Below are positions 9,720 to 16,327 of a DNA stretch of 64,000 nt, piece by piece. The notes under the pieces are model-generated. The model did no database searches. It was given only the letters and a program-made list of their open reading frames with translations, and was not told the origin of the DNA. This DNA is from Eggerthellaceae bacterium. GTDB lineage: Bacteria; Actinomycetota; Coriobacteriia; Coriobacteriales; Eggerthellaceae. Numbering within the stretch: position 1 is the stretch's first letter; each line of letters begins with the position of its first letter. Location: assembly GCA_022791455.1 (NCBI GenBank), contig JAAVZC010000004.1:1-64000 (forward strand), given 5' to 3'. Both the position numbers and the translations under genes were made by a program.

Positions 9720-9830
9720 ATGCTTTTCTATTCCGCCAACATTCAGTCGTCTGGTTGCATTAGGGTAGGCGCAATGGAAGGATGCTTCAGTTTTGGCGCA
9801 TTGCCTACCGAGCCCAAAGAAACCGAATAG
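9720..9830 (+). CDS. 36-residue peptide with duplicated GC-x-x-x-GA motif; candidate RiPP precursor
   Basis: ATG at 9720, TAG at 9828-9830. AGAGAGG lies 8 nt upstream of the ATG, a good ribosome-binding site. The encoded peptide contains two adjacent copies of an eight-residue pattern, GCIRVGAM and GCFSFGAL, separated by one Glu. Each copy has one Cys, and the peptide ends in a charged tail (PTEPKETE). Short length, regular Cys spacing and a repeated core resemble precursors of ribosomally made, radical-SAM-modified peptides. It sits 15 nt before the DUF2975 gene and about 1 kb before a radical SAM/SPASM protein on the same strand. Base composition is much lower in GC than the radical SAM gene, which weakens the link. 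It could also be a leader peptide or a chance ORF. Confidence 0.5.
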   Translation: MLFYSANIQSSGCIRVGAMEGCFSFGALPTEPKETE

Positions 9831-9845
9831 GACATTACCTGTATC

Positions 9846-10385
9846 ATGCCTAATTCGATCCATGAGCTAAGAGCATCGAAAGAACACCTCACAAAAATCT
9901 GTCGTGTTCTAAAGGTGTTTTTCTACATTCTTCTGGCCCTTTACAGCGTTTGCGTTTGCGCCATCTTTGCCCTAATCGTGCTTCTTCCTTCTGGGTTCTC
10001 GTTTGTTGGGCCCGAGCAACCTATCGCCGCATTTTCTATCGTTGTAGACGTCGCTGTGGGTTTTCTTGTGCTGTTCATATTGGGGCGTTTCTGCTCAATA
10101 GTTAGCAAAGGCCATTCACCTTTCAGTTCAACCTGCTCAAAGCTCCTCGGCATTTTGGGGCTCCTCATCATCGTTTCTGTGATTTGCAAGGCATTCATAG
10201 CCCCAGGAACTGATTTCGGAGTCGTTAGCGACAGCGGTCAAGCCGTGGTCGATTACGACGGCAGCCAGGCAGACGAGGTTTTCATCGATGTGCGAGGCAT
10301 TCTGGAAGGCATTTCCTGTTTCGTCCTCGCTGTAATCTTCCGTTACGGGGCACTTCTGCAGAATGAGACGGACGATCTGGTATGA
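9846..10385 (+). CDS. DUF2975-family four-TM membrane protein
   Basis: 179 residues. Four hydrophobic segments are visible at about 21-48, 58-82, 95-120 and 150-170, with a short soluble loop before the last (about 122-148). The layout fits the DUF2975 family, which is commonly found next to a small YozG-type XRE regulator, as here. The function of the family is not known. The start is 15 nt after the stop of the small-peptide ORF with a modest site (ATAGGAC), and the stop is 7 nt before the XRE gene, so the three ORFs look like one transcript. Its GC content is below that of the flanking housekeeping genes, suggesting acquisition. An immunity or sensing role for the peptide is possible but unproven. 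Confidence 0.7.
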   Translation: MPNSIHELRASKEHLTKICRVLKVFFYILLALYSVCVCAIFALIVLLPSGFSFVGPEQPIAAFSIVVDVAVGFLVLFILGRFCSIVSKGHSPFSSTCSKLLGILGLLIIVSVICKAFIAPGTDFGVVSDSGQAVVDYDGSQADEVFIDVRGILEGISCFVLAVIFRYGALLQNETDDLV

Positions 10386-10392
10386 TTGAGCT

Positions 10393-10659
10393 ATGAAATA
10401 CGCCATCCAACTCAGCAAGCTCATGAAGGAGCGCGGTGTGGCCGGTACGGACCTTATGAGGCTGACCGGCCACACCGCGGCCAATATCTCGCGCCTGCGC
10501 CAGGGCAAGATCCGCGCGGTGCGCTTCTCCACGCTGTTCGCCATCTGCGACTTCTTGGACGTCTCCCCCGGCGACATCATCATCCGCATCCCGGACGAGG
10601 AGGCGGAGCACCTGGGCAAGGGCGTCTACCTCATCAACATGGACGGCGACGAGGAGTAG
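10393..10659 (+). CDS. YozG-like XRE-family transcriptional regulator
   Basis: 88 residues. A single helix-turn-helix of the Cro/CI type occupies most of the protein (about residues 5-65: LMKERGV, then GHTAANISRLRQGKIRAVRF, then LFAICDFLDVSPGDII). The short acidic C-terminus has no sensor domain. Small XRE proteins of this kind are the usual partners of DUF2975 proteins, and the gene follows the DUF2975 gene by 7 nt, probably translationally coupled because no strong ribosome-binding site is present. The nested inverted repeats at 9550-9658 are natural candidates for its operators, which would make the locus autoregulated. GC content rises sharply relative to the DUF2975 gene before it. Confidence 0.85.
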   Translation: MKYAIQLSKLMKERGVAGTDLMRLTGHTAANISRLRQGKIRAVRFSTLFAICDFLDVSPGDIIIRIPDEEAEHLGKGVYLINMDGDEE

Positions 10660-10660
10660 G

Positions 10661-10818
10661 AGATCCTTCGACTCCGCGCTTCGCGCTCCGCTCAGGATGA
10701 CAATGGGGGGTAAAGGCTTCGGCCTCCGCCCAGGATGACAATGGGGGTTGGGGCTTCGTGTTCTGCCTAGGGCGACAAGGCGAGTGCGTTCCGCCCGGAG
10801 TGACAATGGGGGCGGCGG
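10661..10818. repeat. Dispersed palindromic repeat with two decayed copies downstream
   Basis: The first copy (10661-10706) begins AGATCCTTCGACTCC, has an inner hairpin CGCGCTTCGCG and ends CTCAGGATGACAATGG. It starts one base after the XRE stop codon. Two degenerate copies of the right half follow (…CCCAGGATGACAATGGGGG and …CCCGGAGTGACAATGGGGG), suggesting repeated insertion or tandem decay. Further copies of the same element occur at 12124, 19924, 20833, 28036, 48763, 50107 and 51893. Confidence 0.8.
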
Positions 10819-10839
10819 CGAGGAATCGGGTTCATCGTC

Positions 10840-10867
10840 AGGGGCGCTTCGGCGCCCCTCGTTTTCT
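10840..10867 (+). terminator. Hairpin with T-run just before the radical SAM gene; terminator or attenuator
   Basis: The stem AGGGGCGC / GCGCCCCT with a short TTCG-type loop is followed by CGTTTTCT. It looks like a rho-independent terminator for the peptide-DUF2975-XRE unit. It ends only about 20 nt before the radical SAM start codon, leaving no room for a promoter after it. Expression of that gene would therefore need read-through or antitermination. Confidence 0.6.
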
Positions 10868-10887
10868 ATTGCATGAGGGGGTAAATC

Positions 10888-12114
10888 ATGCGGTTCCATG
10901 AACATGTGGTCCTGTACGACTTCTGCGGCATCCCCATGGCCGGCAACCTGGACAACGGGTTCACCGTGGGACTGACGCCCGAGGGGGCGGAGCTCTGCCG
11001 TCGCCTGCAGGAGGGCGAGGTGCCGGAGGAGGAGGCGCGGGCAGTGGACGGGGCGCTCCTGCAGTGCCTCGAGCAGGCCGGCTTCCTCGGAGAGGCGCGG
11101 GAGGTGCCGCCGCTTCGGATGGCCTACCTGCACGTCACCCAGCGCTGCAACCTGCAGTGCGCCGGCTGCTACTCCCTGGACGACAGCCGCAACCGGCTCG
11201 AGGACGCGCCCTTCGAGGACATGGCCCGCGCCGTCGACCAGCTGGCGGCCGCGGGGGTATCGACCCTCATCGTCTCCGGCGGAGAGACCTTCCTGCGCCC
11301 CGACCTGCCCAAGCTCGCGGAGCGGGCCAAGGCCGCCGGCATCGGGTCCGTCACGGTCATCACCAACGGCACCTGCGCGGGCGACGAGATGCTCGCGTTG
11401 CTGGCCCCCTGGGTGAACACCGTGGCCGTCTCCTTCGACGGCTGGTCGGCCGACTGCCCGGCCCACATCCGCGGCAAGCAGCGGTTCGACGAGCTCTGCG
11501 ACGCCGCGCGCCGCGTGCAGGCGGCGGGCATGGCCGCCCACATCACCCCCACCATCCACAAGAAGAACGCCGGCGACCTTGCCCGCTACGTGGAGCTGGC
11601 GGCGCAGCTGGGCGCCACCATGAACTACAGCCTGCTATCATGCGAGTTCTCCGGCGAGCTGGCGGACCTTCTTCCCGGCGAGGAGGAGCTGGCGCTGCTG
11701 TCGCGGCAGCTCCTGGCCCAAGGGTCCATGCCCTCGGCCTCGGGCGGCCCCGCGGGTCTGAACCTCTCGTCCAGCACCAGCTGCGGCGCCGGCGTGCGGG
11801 AGCTCAGCGTGGGGGCCGACGGCGCGGTGTACCCCTGTCACATCCTCATGCACCCGGAGTACCGGCTTGGGAACGTATTCGAGGAGCCGCTGGAAGACAT
11901 CCGTGCCCGGGCGCTCGCCATGGGGTTCGGCGCGCTCTCCGTCGATGGCTTCGAAGGCTGCGCCGAATGCGCCCACAAGTACCTCTGCGGCGGGGGCTGC
12001 CGGGGCCGCTCCCTCTTCGCCAGCGGAGACCTGCAGCACAAGGACCCCTACTGCACCATGATGAAAGACTACTACGACCACCTGGGCCCCGCCCTCAAGG
12101 CCCAGTTCTCGTAG
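10888..12114 (+). CDS. Radical SAM/SPASM peptide-maturase-like protein with PqqD-like N-terminus
   Basis: 408 residues, start supported by GAGGGGG 7 nt upstream. Residues 1-75 resemble a PqqD-type RiPP recognition element (LDNGFTVGLTPEGAEL… ending LEQAGFL). The radical SAM domain follows, with the [4Fe-4S] cysteines C87, C91 and C94 (CNLQCAGC) and a GGE motif at 131-133. The C-terminal SPASM domain has the full seven-cysteine pattern for two auxiliary clusters: C299 and C317, then C358, C361, C367, C371 (CAECAHKYLCGGGC), then C389. Enzymes with this architecture install thioether or C-C links in ribosomal peptides. The substrate is not known. The only cysteine-containing small ORF I found nearby is at 9720-9830. 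An alternative role is anaerobic sulfatase-type or other protein maturation, but no sulfatase is present. Confidence 0.88.
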   Translation: MRFHEHVVLYDFCGIPMAGNLDNGFTVGLTPEGAELCRRLQEGEVPEEEARAVDGALLQCLEQAGFLGEAREVPPLRMAYLHVTQRCNLQCAGCYSLDDSRNRLEDAPFEDMARAVDQLAAAGVSTLIVSGGETFLRPDLPKLAERAKAAGIGSVTVITNGTCAGDEMLALLAPWVNTVAVSFDGWSADCPAHIRGKQRFDELCDAARRVQAAGMAAHITPTIHKKNAGDLARYVELAAQLGATMNYSLLSCEFSGELADLLPGEEELALLSRQLLAQGSMPSASGGPAGLNLSSSTSCGAGVRELSVGADGAVYPCHILMHPEYRLGNVFEEPLEDIRARALAMGFGALSVDGFEGCAECAHKYLCGGGCRGRSLFASGDLQHKDPYCTMMKDYYDHLGPALKAQFS

Positions 12115-12123
12115 CGTGCAGGG

Positions 12124-12169
12124 AGATCCTTCGACTCCGCGCTTCGCGCTCCGCTCAGGATGACAATGG
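12124..12169. repeat. Dispersed palindromic repeat
   Basis: Single copy running from AGATCCTTCGACTCC to CAGGATGACAATGGGG with the inner CGCGCTTCGCG hairpin, almost identical to the copy at 10661. It lies nine bases after the radical SAM stop codon, so the two copies bracket that gene in the same orientation. Confidence 0.85.
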
Positions 12170-12298
12170 GGTTGTAGAGTTGTTTCCAGGTTTTCGGGGT
12201 TTAACAGCTGGGAACAACATCGTTCTTGTGCGGTTAATTTCTGGCTGTTTCGCTATTATGGGAGTGTTCTGTTCATTTTTCGGGAAAGCGGGCGGTTT

Positions 12299-13675
12299 AT
12301 GGTTACGAACGCCGAGTACACTGACGAGTATTTGAAGATCATTGACGAGTTGGACGGCGATGTAGAGGGGCGGCGCGCGGCGTTCGACTATATGGAGAAC
12401 TCTACCGCCATCGTGCACCACCAGGTGGTGGCCTGCTCGTTTTTGCCGCGGCTGTTCAACCAGCGCACCTATGACGCCATGAAGCATACCGCCGAAACCG
12501 CGCACCGCATCCTTTGCAAGGTGATCCAGCACTACCTGGACTGCCCCGAGTACCGCCAAGTGTTCGACTTCGACCCGCGCCTGCAGGAGCTCATCCTGCT
12601 CCCCCGCGGCTACGATGCGCTGCTGCCCTTCGCCCGCGTGGACACCTTCTTGAACGAAGAGGACTACACCATCAAGTTCTGCGAGTTCAACGGCGACGGC
12701 TCCTCCGGCATGAACGAGAACCGCGAGATTACCAACTCCATCATGCCCTCCGAGAGCTACCGCACCTTCGCGGAGAACCACACCCTGCAGGACTGCGATT
12801 TGTTCGAGCCCTGGGTGCGCGAGTTCTGCGCCATCTACGACACCTACAACCACAAGGTGGACAGCCCCCGTTTCGCCATCTGCGACTATCTGGAGAACGG
12901 CGTGGTGGACGAGTTCTACATCTTCGCCGATCTGTTCAAGCGCCACGGCGTGGACTGCGTGGTTTGCGACGTGCGCGACCTGGTGTTTGACGGCGAGCGC
13001 CTGGCCACCAAAGACGGGCTTGAAGTGAACGCCATCTGGCGCCGCTGCGTCACCAACGACGTCATCGACCACTGGAGCGAGTCGCAGGACCTCATCGAGG
13101 CGGTGCGCGCGGAAAAGGTGGCCCTCATCGGCAGCTTCGCCGGCCACATCGTCCACGACAAGCAGATCTTCGAGGCGCTGTTCAAGCCCGAGACCCAGGC
13201 CATCCTCACGCCGGAGGAGATTGACTTCGTGGAGCAGACCATCCCCATGACAGCGTTTTTGAACGACGACGAGGTGAACATCGCCCAGATTCGCGCGAAC
13301 AAGGACGAGTGGATCATTAAGCCCTCCGACCACTACGGCGCCGACGACGTGTACGCAGGCGTGGGCCAGACCCAGGAGCGCTGGGAAGAGCTGATCGACC
13401 GCTTCGAGAACGGCAAGGCCGGTTACCCCTTCATCGTGCAGCGCTACATGACCCCGTTCAAGACGCTGACGCTGCCGCCGGACACGGGCATCAATGAAGA
13501 GCCGGACGGCGCGGTGGTCACCCGCCCCGCGCTGTACAACAACCTGAACGGCCTGTACCTGTACAACGGCCATTTCCAGGGCGTGTTCAGCCGGCTGGGG
13601 CCGCTGCCCACCATCTCGAAGGACATGAAGGGCATCACTGCGGCCACCATCTGGGTGGATTGCGCCATCGACTAG
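12299..13675 (+). CDS. Circularly permuted ATP-grasp / glutathionylspermidine-synthase-like protein
   Basis: 458 residues. Visible motifs are IKFCEFNGDGSSGMNE (about 125-140), EWIIKPSDHYGADDVYAG (about 337-355) and FIVQRYM (about 378-384). These match the nucleotide and Mg-binding parts of the permuted ATP-grasp fold used by glutathionylspermidine synthase-like proteins. Such enzymes join a carboxylate to an amine using ATP, but the N-terminal amidase domain of true glutathionylspermidine synthase is absent, so the substrate is unknown. The C-terminus ends three bases before the next gene, suggesting co-transcription with the DUF1461 gene and gltX. The short AT-rich stretch before it (about 12205-12298) probably holds its promoter. 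Confidence 0.7.
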   Translation: MVTNAEYTDEYLKIIDELDGDVEGRRAAFDYMENSTAIVHHQVVACSFLPRLFNQRTYDAMKHTAETAHRILCKVIQHYLDCPEYRQVFDFDPRLQELILLPRGYDALLPFARVDTFLNEEDYTIKFCEFNGDGSSGMNENREITNSIMPSESYRTFAENHTLQDCDLFEPWVREFCAIYDTYNHKVDSPRFAICDYLENGVVDEFYIFADLFKRHGVDCVVCDVRDLVFDGERLATKDGLEVNAIWRRCVTNDVIDHWSESQDLIEAVRAEKVALIGSFAGHIVHDKQIFEALFKPETQAILTPEEIDFVEQTIPMTAFLNDDEVNIAQIRANKDEWIIKPSDHYGADDVYAGVGQTQERWEELIDRFENGKAGYPFIVQRYMTPFKTLTLPPDTGINEEPDGAVVTRPALYNNLNGLYLYNGHFQGVFSRLGPLPTISKDMKGITAATIWVDCAID

Positions 13676-13678
13676 CCC

Positions 13679-14515
13679 ATGGTGAAGAAGAGTTACAGAG
13701 CGAAGGCCGCAAGCGCCCTCGGTTCGCTGTGCTTGGCGGTGACGCTGCTGGCGGCGGGGCTTTTCGCCTGCTGCCTGCCGGCCACCACTGCCGCCCTTGC
13801 CAGCTACGAAGACGATGGCGGAAGCTCCCCTTACAACGCTGAGCAGCTGGAGACGCTCGCGCTTGCGGCCCGCGCCTACACTGTTGAGTTTCGTGCCGGC
13901 GGCGATGAGGCGGCCCTCGGGCGGCTGTGCGCGGCGGAAGCGGAAGCGGCCCTTGCCGCCAGCGATGACCCGGCGAAGGCGGACGACTGGACGCTGCGGG
14001 CCCGCGAGGCGGTGGCACAGGCGCGCGCGAAGGACCTGCCCGACAACATTGCCCTGACCGAGCAGCTGGCGGGAATCTCGGACCGCTACGCGCTGGACGC
14101 AAACGCCCTCTCGCACTTGGACGACTGCAACCGGCTCATCAACGGCGCTGCTGTGCCCCTGATTGGCGCGACGCTGGTGGCCCTCGGCTGCATCGTGGCG
14201 CTCGGGCGCCGGGAGGCCTACCGCCCGCTCGGGGGCATGCTCATGGCGGGTCCGGCCATCATGATCGCGCTGCTAGCCGCCCTGGCCCTTTGGGCCGCGG
14301 TGGACTTCATGGGGTTCTTTGGCGCCTTTCACGGGCTGTTCTTCCCGCAGGGCAACTGGACCTTCCCCGTCGATTCCCTCCTCATCACCATGTACCCCAC
14401 CCACTTTTGGATGGGAATGGGGGCAGTGTGGGCTGCCGTCACGGCGCTTTTGTCTATACTGTCCGTAGGTTTTGGCATCCATTTCTTGAGAAAAGAAAGA
14501 AGAGAACATGACTGA
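13679..14515 (+). CDS. DUF1461 (TIGR01906-like) integral membrane protein
   Basis: 278 residues. It has an N-terminal TM segment (about 12-38) followed by an extracytoplasmic domain of about 110 residues, which starts with an acidic-Gly stretch (YEDDGGSSPYN). Four further TM segments follow, at about 155-175, 185-210, 212-228 and 240-265, with the family-typical YPTHFW motif near 240. This layout matches the TIGR01906/DUF1461 membrane proteins of unknown function. The last 8 nt overlap the start of gltX, so the two are probably translationally coupled. Confidence 0.75.
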   Translation: MVKKSYRAKAASALGSLCLAVTLLAAGLFACCLPATTAALASYEDDGGSSPYNAEQLETLALAARAYTVEFRAGGDEAALGRLCAAEAEAALAASDDPAKADDWTLRAREAVAQARAKDLPDNIALTEQLAGISDRYALDANALSHLDDCNRLINGAAVPLIGATLVALGCIVALGRREAYRPLGGMLMAGPAIMIALLAALALWAAVDFMGFFGAFHGLFFPQGNWTFPVDSLLITMYPTHFWMGMGAVWAAVTALLSILSVGFGIHFLRKERREHD

Positions 14516-16124
14516 CACTAACTCCGCCGTGCGCGTGCGCTTCGCCCCCTCTCCCACCGGCAAGCTGCATGTGGGCGGCGCCCGCACTGCCATCTACAAC
14601 TGGGCCTTCGCCCGCGCCATGGGCGGCACCTTCGTGCTGCGCATCGAGGACACCGACCCCACCCGCTCCACCCAGGAGAACACCGACATCATCCTGCGCG
14701 CCATGGAATGGCTGGGGCTGGATTGGGACGAGGGCCCCAACCGCGGCGGCGACTATGGCCCCTACTACCAGACGCAGCGCACCGACACCTACCAGAAGGC
14801 GCTCGACCAGATGATCGCCGAGGGCCGCGCCTACCCCTGCTTCTGCACAAAGGAAGATTTGGACGCCAAGCGCAAGATTGCCGAGGCCACCGAAGGCGGC
14901 TACGGCGGCTACGACCGCACCTGCCGCAAGCTCACGAAAGAGGAGGCCCAGGCGCGCATCGATGCCGGCGAGCCCCACGTGTGGCGCCTCGCCGTGCCCG
15001 AAGAGCACGGCCCGGTGGAGTTCGAGGACGCCGTGTACGGCCATATGTCCTTCCCCATCGACGTGATGGACGACATGATCCTGAAGCGCTCCGACGGCAC
15101 CTTCACCTACAACTTCGCCGTGGTGTGCGACGACGTGAACATGCGCATGACCCACATCATCCGCGGCGACGACCACTTGTCCAACACGCCGCGCCAGGTG
15201 CTCATCTACGAGGCGCTGGGGGCCGACGTGCCGCTGTTCGCCCACCTGCCCATGATTCTGGGGGCGGACGGCCACAAGCTCTCCAAGCGCCACGGCGCCA
15301 CCAACGTGGAGCAGTACCGCGATGAGGGCTACCTGCCGGACGCACTGGTGAACTACCTGGCGCTGCTGGGCTGGTCGCTGGACGGCGAGACCACCATCAT
15401 CCCGCCGGCGGAGCTGGGGCGCGTGTTCGAACTGGACCGCATTTCCAAGAAGCACTCCATCTTCGACGTGGCGAAGCTGAACTGGATGAACGGCGTGTAC
15501 CTGCGCGAAATGGACCAGGACGCGTGGCTCGCGGCCGCCAAGCCCTGGATCGCCCGCGCGGCGGCGCTGGGGGCGGAAGCGGAAGGGGGCGCCGTTATCG
15601 TGCCCGCCGAGGATGCCGTGGCCGATGTGCCGCTGGACGATGACGCCGCCGAAGACGGTGCTTTCGCCGAGGCGGTGGCCGCCATCGAGCGCGACATCGA
15701 CGAGGACGGTGCGTTCTACCAGAAGATCTACCCGCTCATCATCGAGCGCCTGGAGCGCCTGGACCAGATTCCCGAGAAGATCGGCTACCTGTTCTGGGGC
15801 GCCAACGTGCAGCTGGACGAGAAGAGCGTGAAGAAGGTGCTGCTGAAAGAGGGCGCCCGTGCCGAGGAAGCGCTGCGCGCCTGCCGCGACGTACTGGCCC
15901 GCGAGGACATCTCTTGGGAGGCCGAGCCTTTGCAAGAGGCCTGCCGGGCTTTGTGCGACCCAATGGAAATGAAGCCGAAGCTGCTGTTCCAGCCCCTGCG
16001 CGTGGCGGTAGCGGGCAACATGGTATCGCCGCCGCTGTTCGAGTCCATCGAGCTCATGGATCCCGAAGACGTCCTGGCCCGCATCGACGCCACCATCGCC
16101 CTCGTGTTCGGCGAAGCTGAGTAG
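14508..16124 (+). CDS. gltX: Glutamyl-tRNA synthetase
   Basis: 538 residues, a class I aminoacyl-tRNA synthetase charging tRNA-Glu in the cytoplasm. The HIGH-type signature is HVGG at 21-24 inside FAPSPTGKLHVGGARTA. The KMSKS-type loop is KLSKRHGATN (about 258-267). FVLRIEDTDPTRS marks the glutamate-binding region. The length is slightly above the usual ~470-500 because of an Ala/Glu-rich insert around residues 345-385. The start overlaps the DUF1461 gene, with AGAAAGAAGAG just upstream. A small membrane protein gene follows after 2 nt. Whether it is discriminating or also charges tRNA-Gln cannot be told here. Confidence 0.97.
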   Translation: MTDTNSAVRVRFAPSPTGKLHVGGARTAIYNWAFARAMGGTFVLRIEDTDPTRSTQENTDIILRAMEWLGLDWDEGPNRGGDYGPYYQTQRTDTYQKALDQMIAEGRAYPCFCTKEDLDAKRKIAEATEGGYGGYDRTCRKLTKEEAQARIDAGEPHVWRLAVPEEHGPVEFEDAVYGHMSFPIDVMDDMILKRSDGTFTYNFAVVCDDVNMRMTHIIRGDDHLSNTPRQVLIYEALGADVPLFAHLPMILGADGHKLSKRHGATNVEQYRDEGYLPDALVNYLALLGWSLDGETTIIPPAELGRVFELDRISKKHSIFDVAKLNWMNGVYLREMDQDAWLAAAKPWIARAAALGAEAEGGAVIVPAEDAVADVPLDDDAAEDGAFAEAVAAIERDIDEDGAFYQKIYPLIIERLERLDQIPEKIGYLFWGANVQLDEKSVKKVLLKEGARAEEALRACRDVLAREDISWEAEPLQEACRALCDPMEMKPKLLFQPLRVAVAGNMVSPPLFESIELMDPEDVLARIDATIALVFGEAE

Positions 16125-16126
16125 GC

Positions 16127-16327
16127 ATGGGCGCGAACAAACATAAGCGCGAAATATGGCCCTGGCTTGTTGCCGGGGCCATGGTGCTGGTGCTCGTTGG
16201 CGTGCTGGTATCCGTCATCGTTTCGCTGGCCAGCGCCTACGCCGACCTGTCGGCCTACGTGGCGCTGTTAGAAAGCAACGCCTACTACCCCGACTTCATC
16301 GACCCAGAAGACCTCCTCTACGTCTAG
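16127..16327 (+). CDS. Small single-pass membrane protein
   Basis: 66 residues. A basic N-terminus (KHKRE) is followed by one TM helix (about 12-37) and a Tyr-rich acidic tail (YADLSAYVALLESNAYY…). No family recognised. It begins 2 nt after the gltX stop, so it is probably the last gene of that operon. Its TAG stop overlaps the TAG of the convergent mfd gene by the four bases CTAG at 16324-16327, so the two transcripts must overlap. Confidence 0.6.
   Translation: MGANKHKREIWPWLVAGAMVLVLVGVLVSVIVSLASAYADLSAYVALLESNAYYPDFIDPEDLLYV

Noticed and set aside
10706-10887. Second small precursor ORF directly before the radical SAM gene.
   Set aside because: Only an 11-codon frame inside decayed repeat sequence was found, without a ribosome-binding site.
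12253-12258. TATTAT as a -10 box for the ATP-grasp-like gene.
   Set aside because: No -35 hexamer lies at an acceptable spacing (14 or 22 nt only), so it was not listed as a feature.
12155-14116. 653-codon minus-strand frame opposite the ATP-grasp-like and DUF1461 genes.
   Set aside because: No family features, and it overlaps two well-supported plus-strand genes with ribosome-binding sites and normal composition.
14454-15935. 493-codon minus-strand frame opposite gltX.
   Set aside because: It is the complement of a clear glutamyl-tRNA synthetase.
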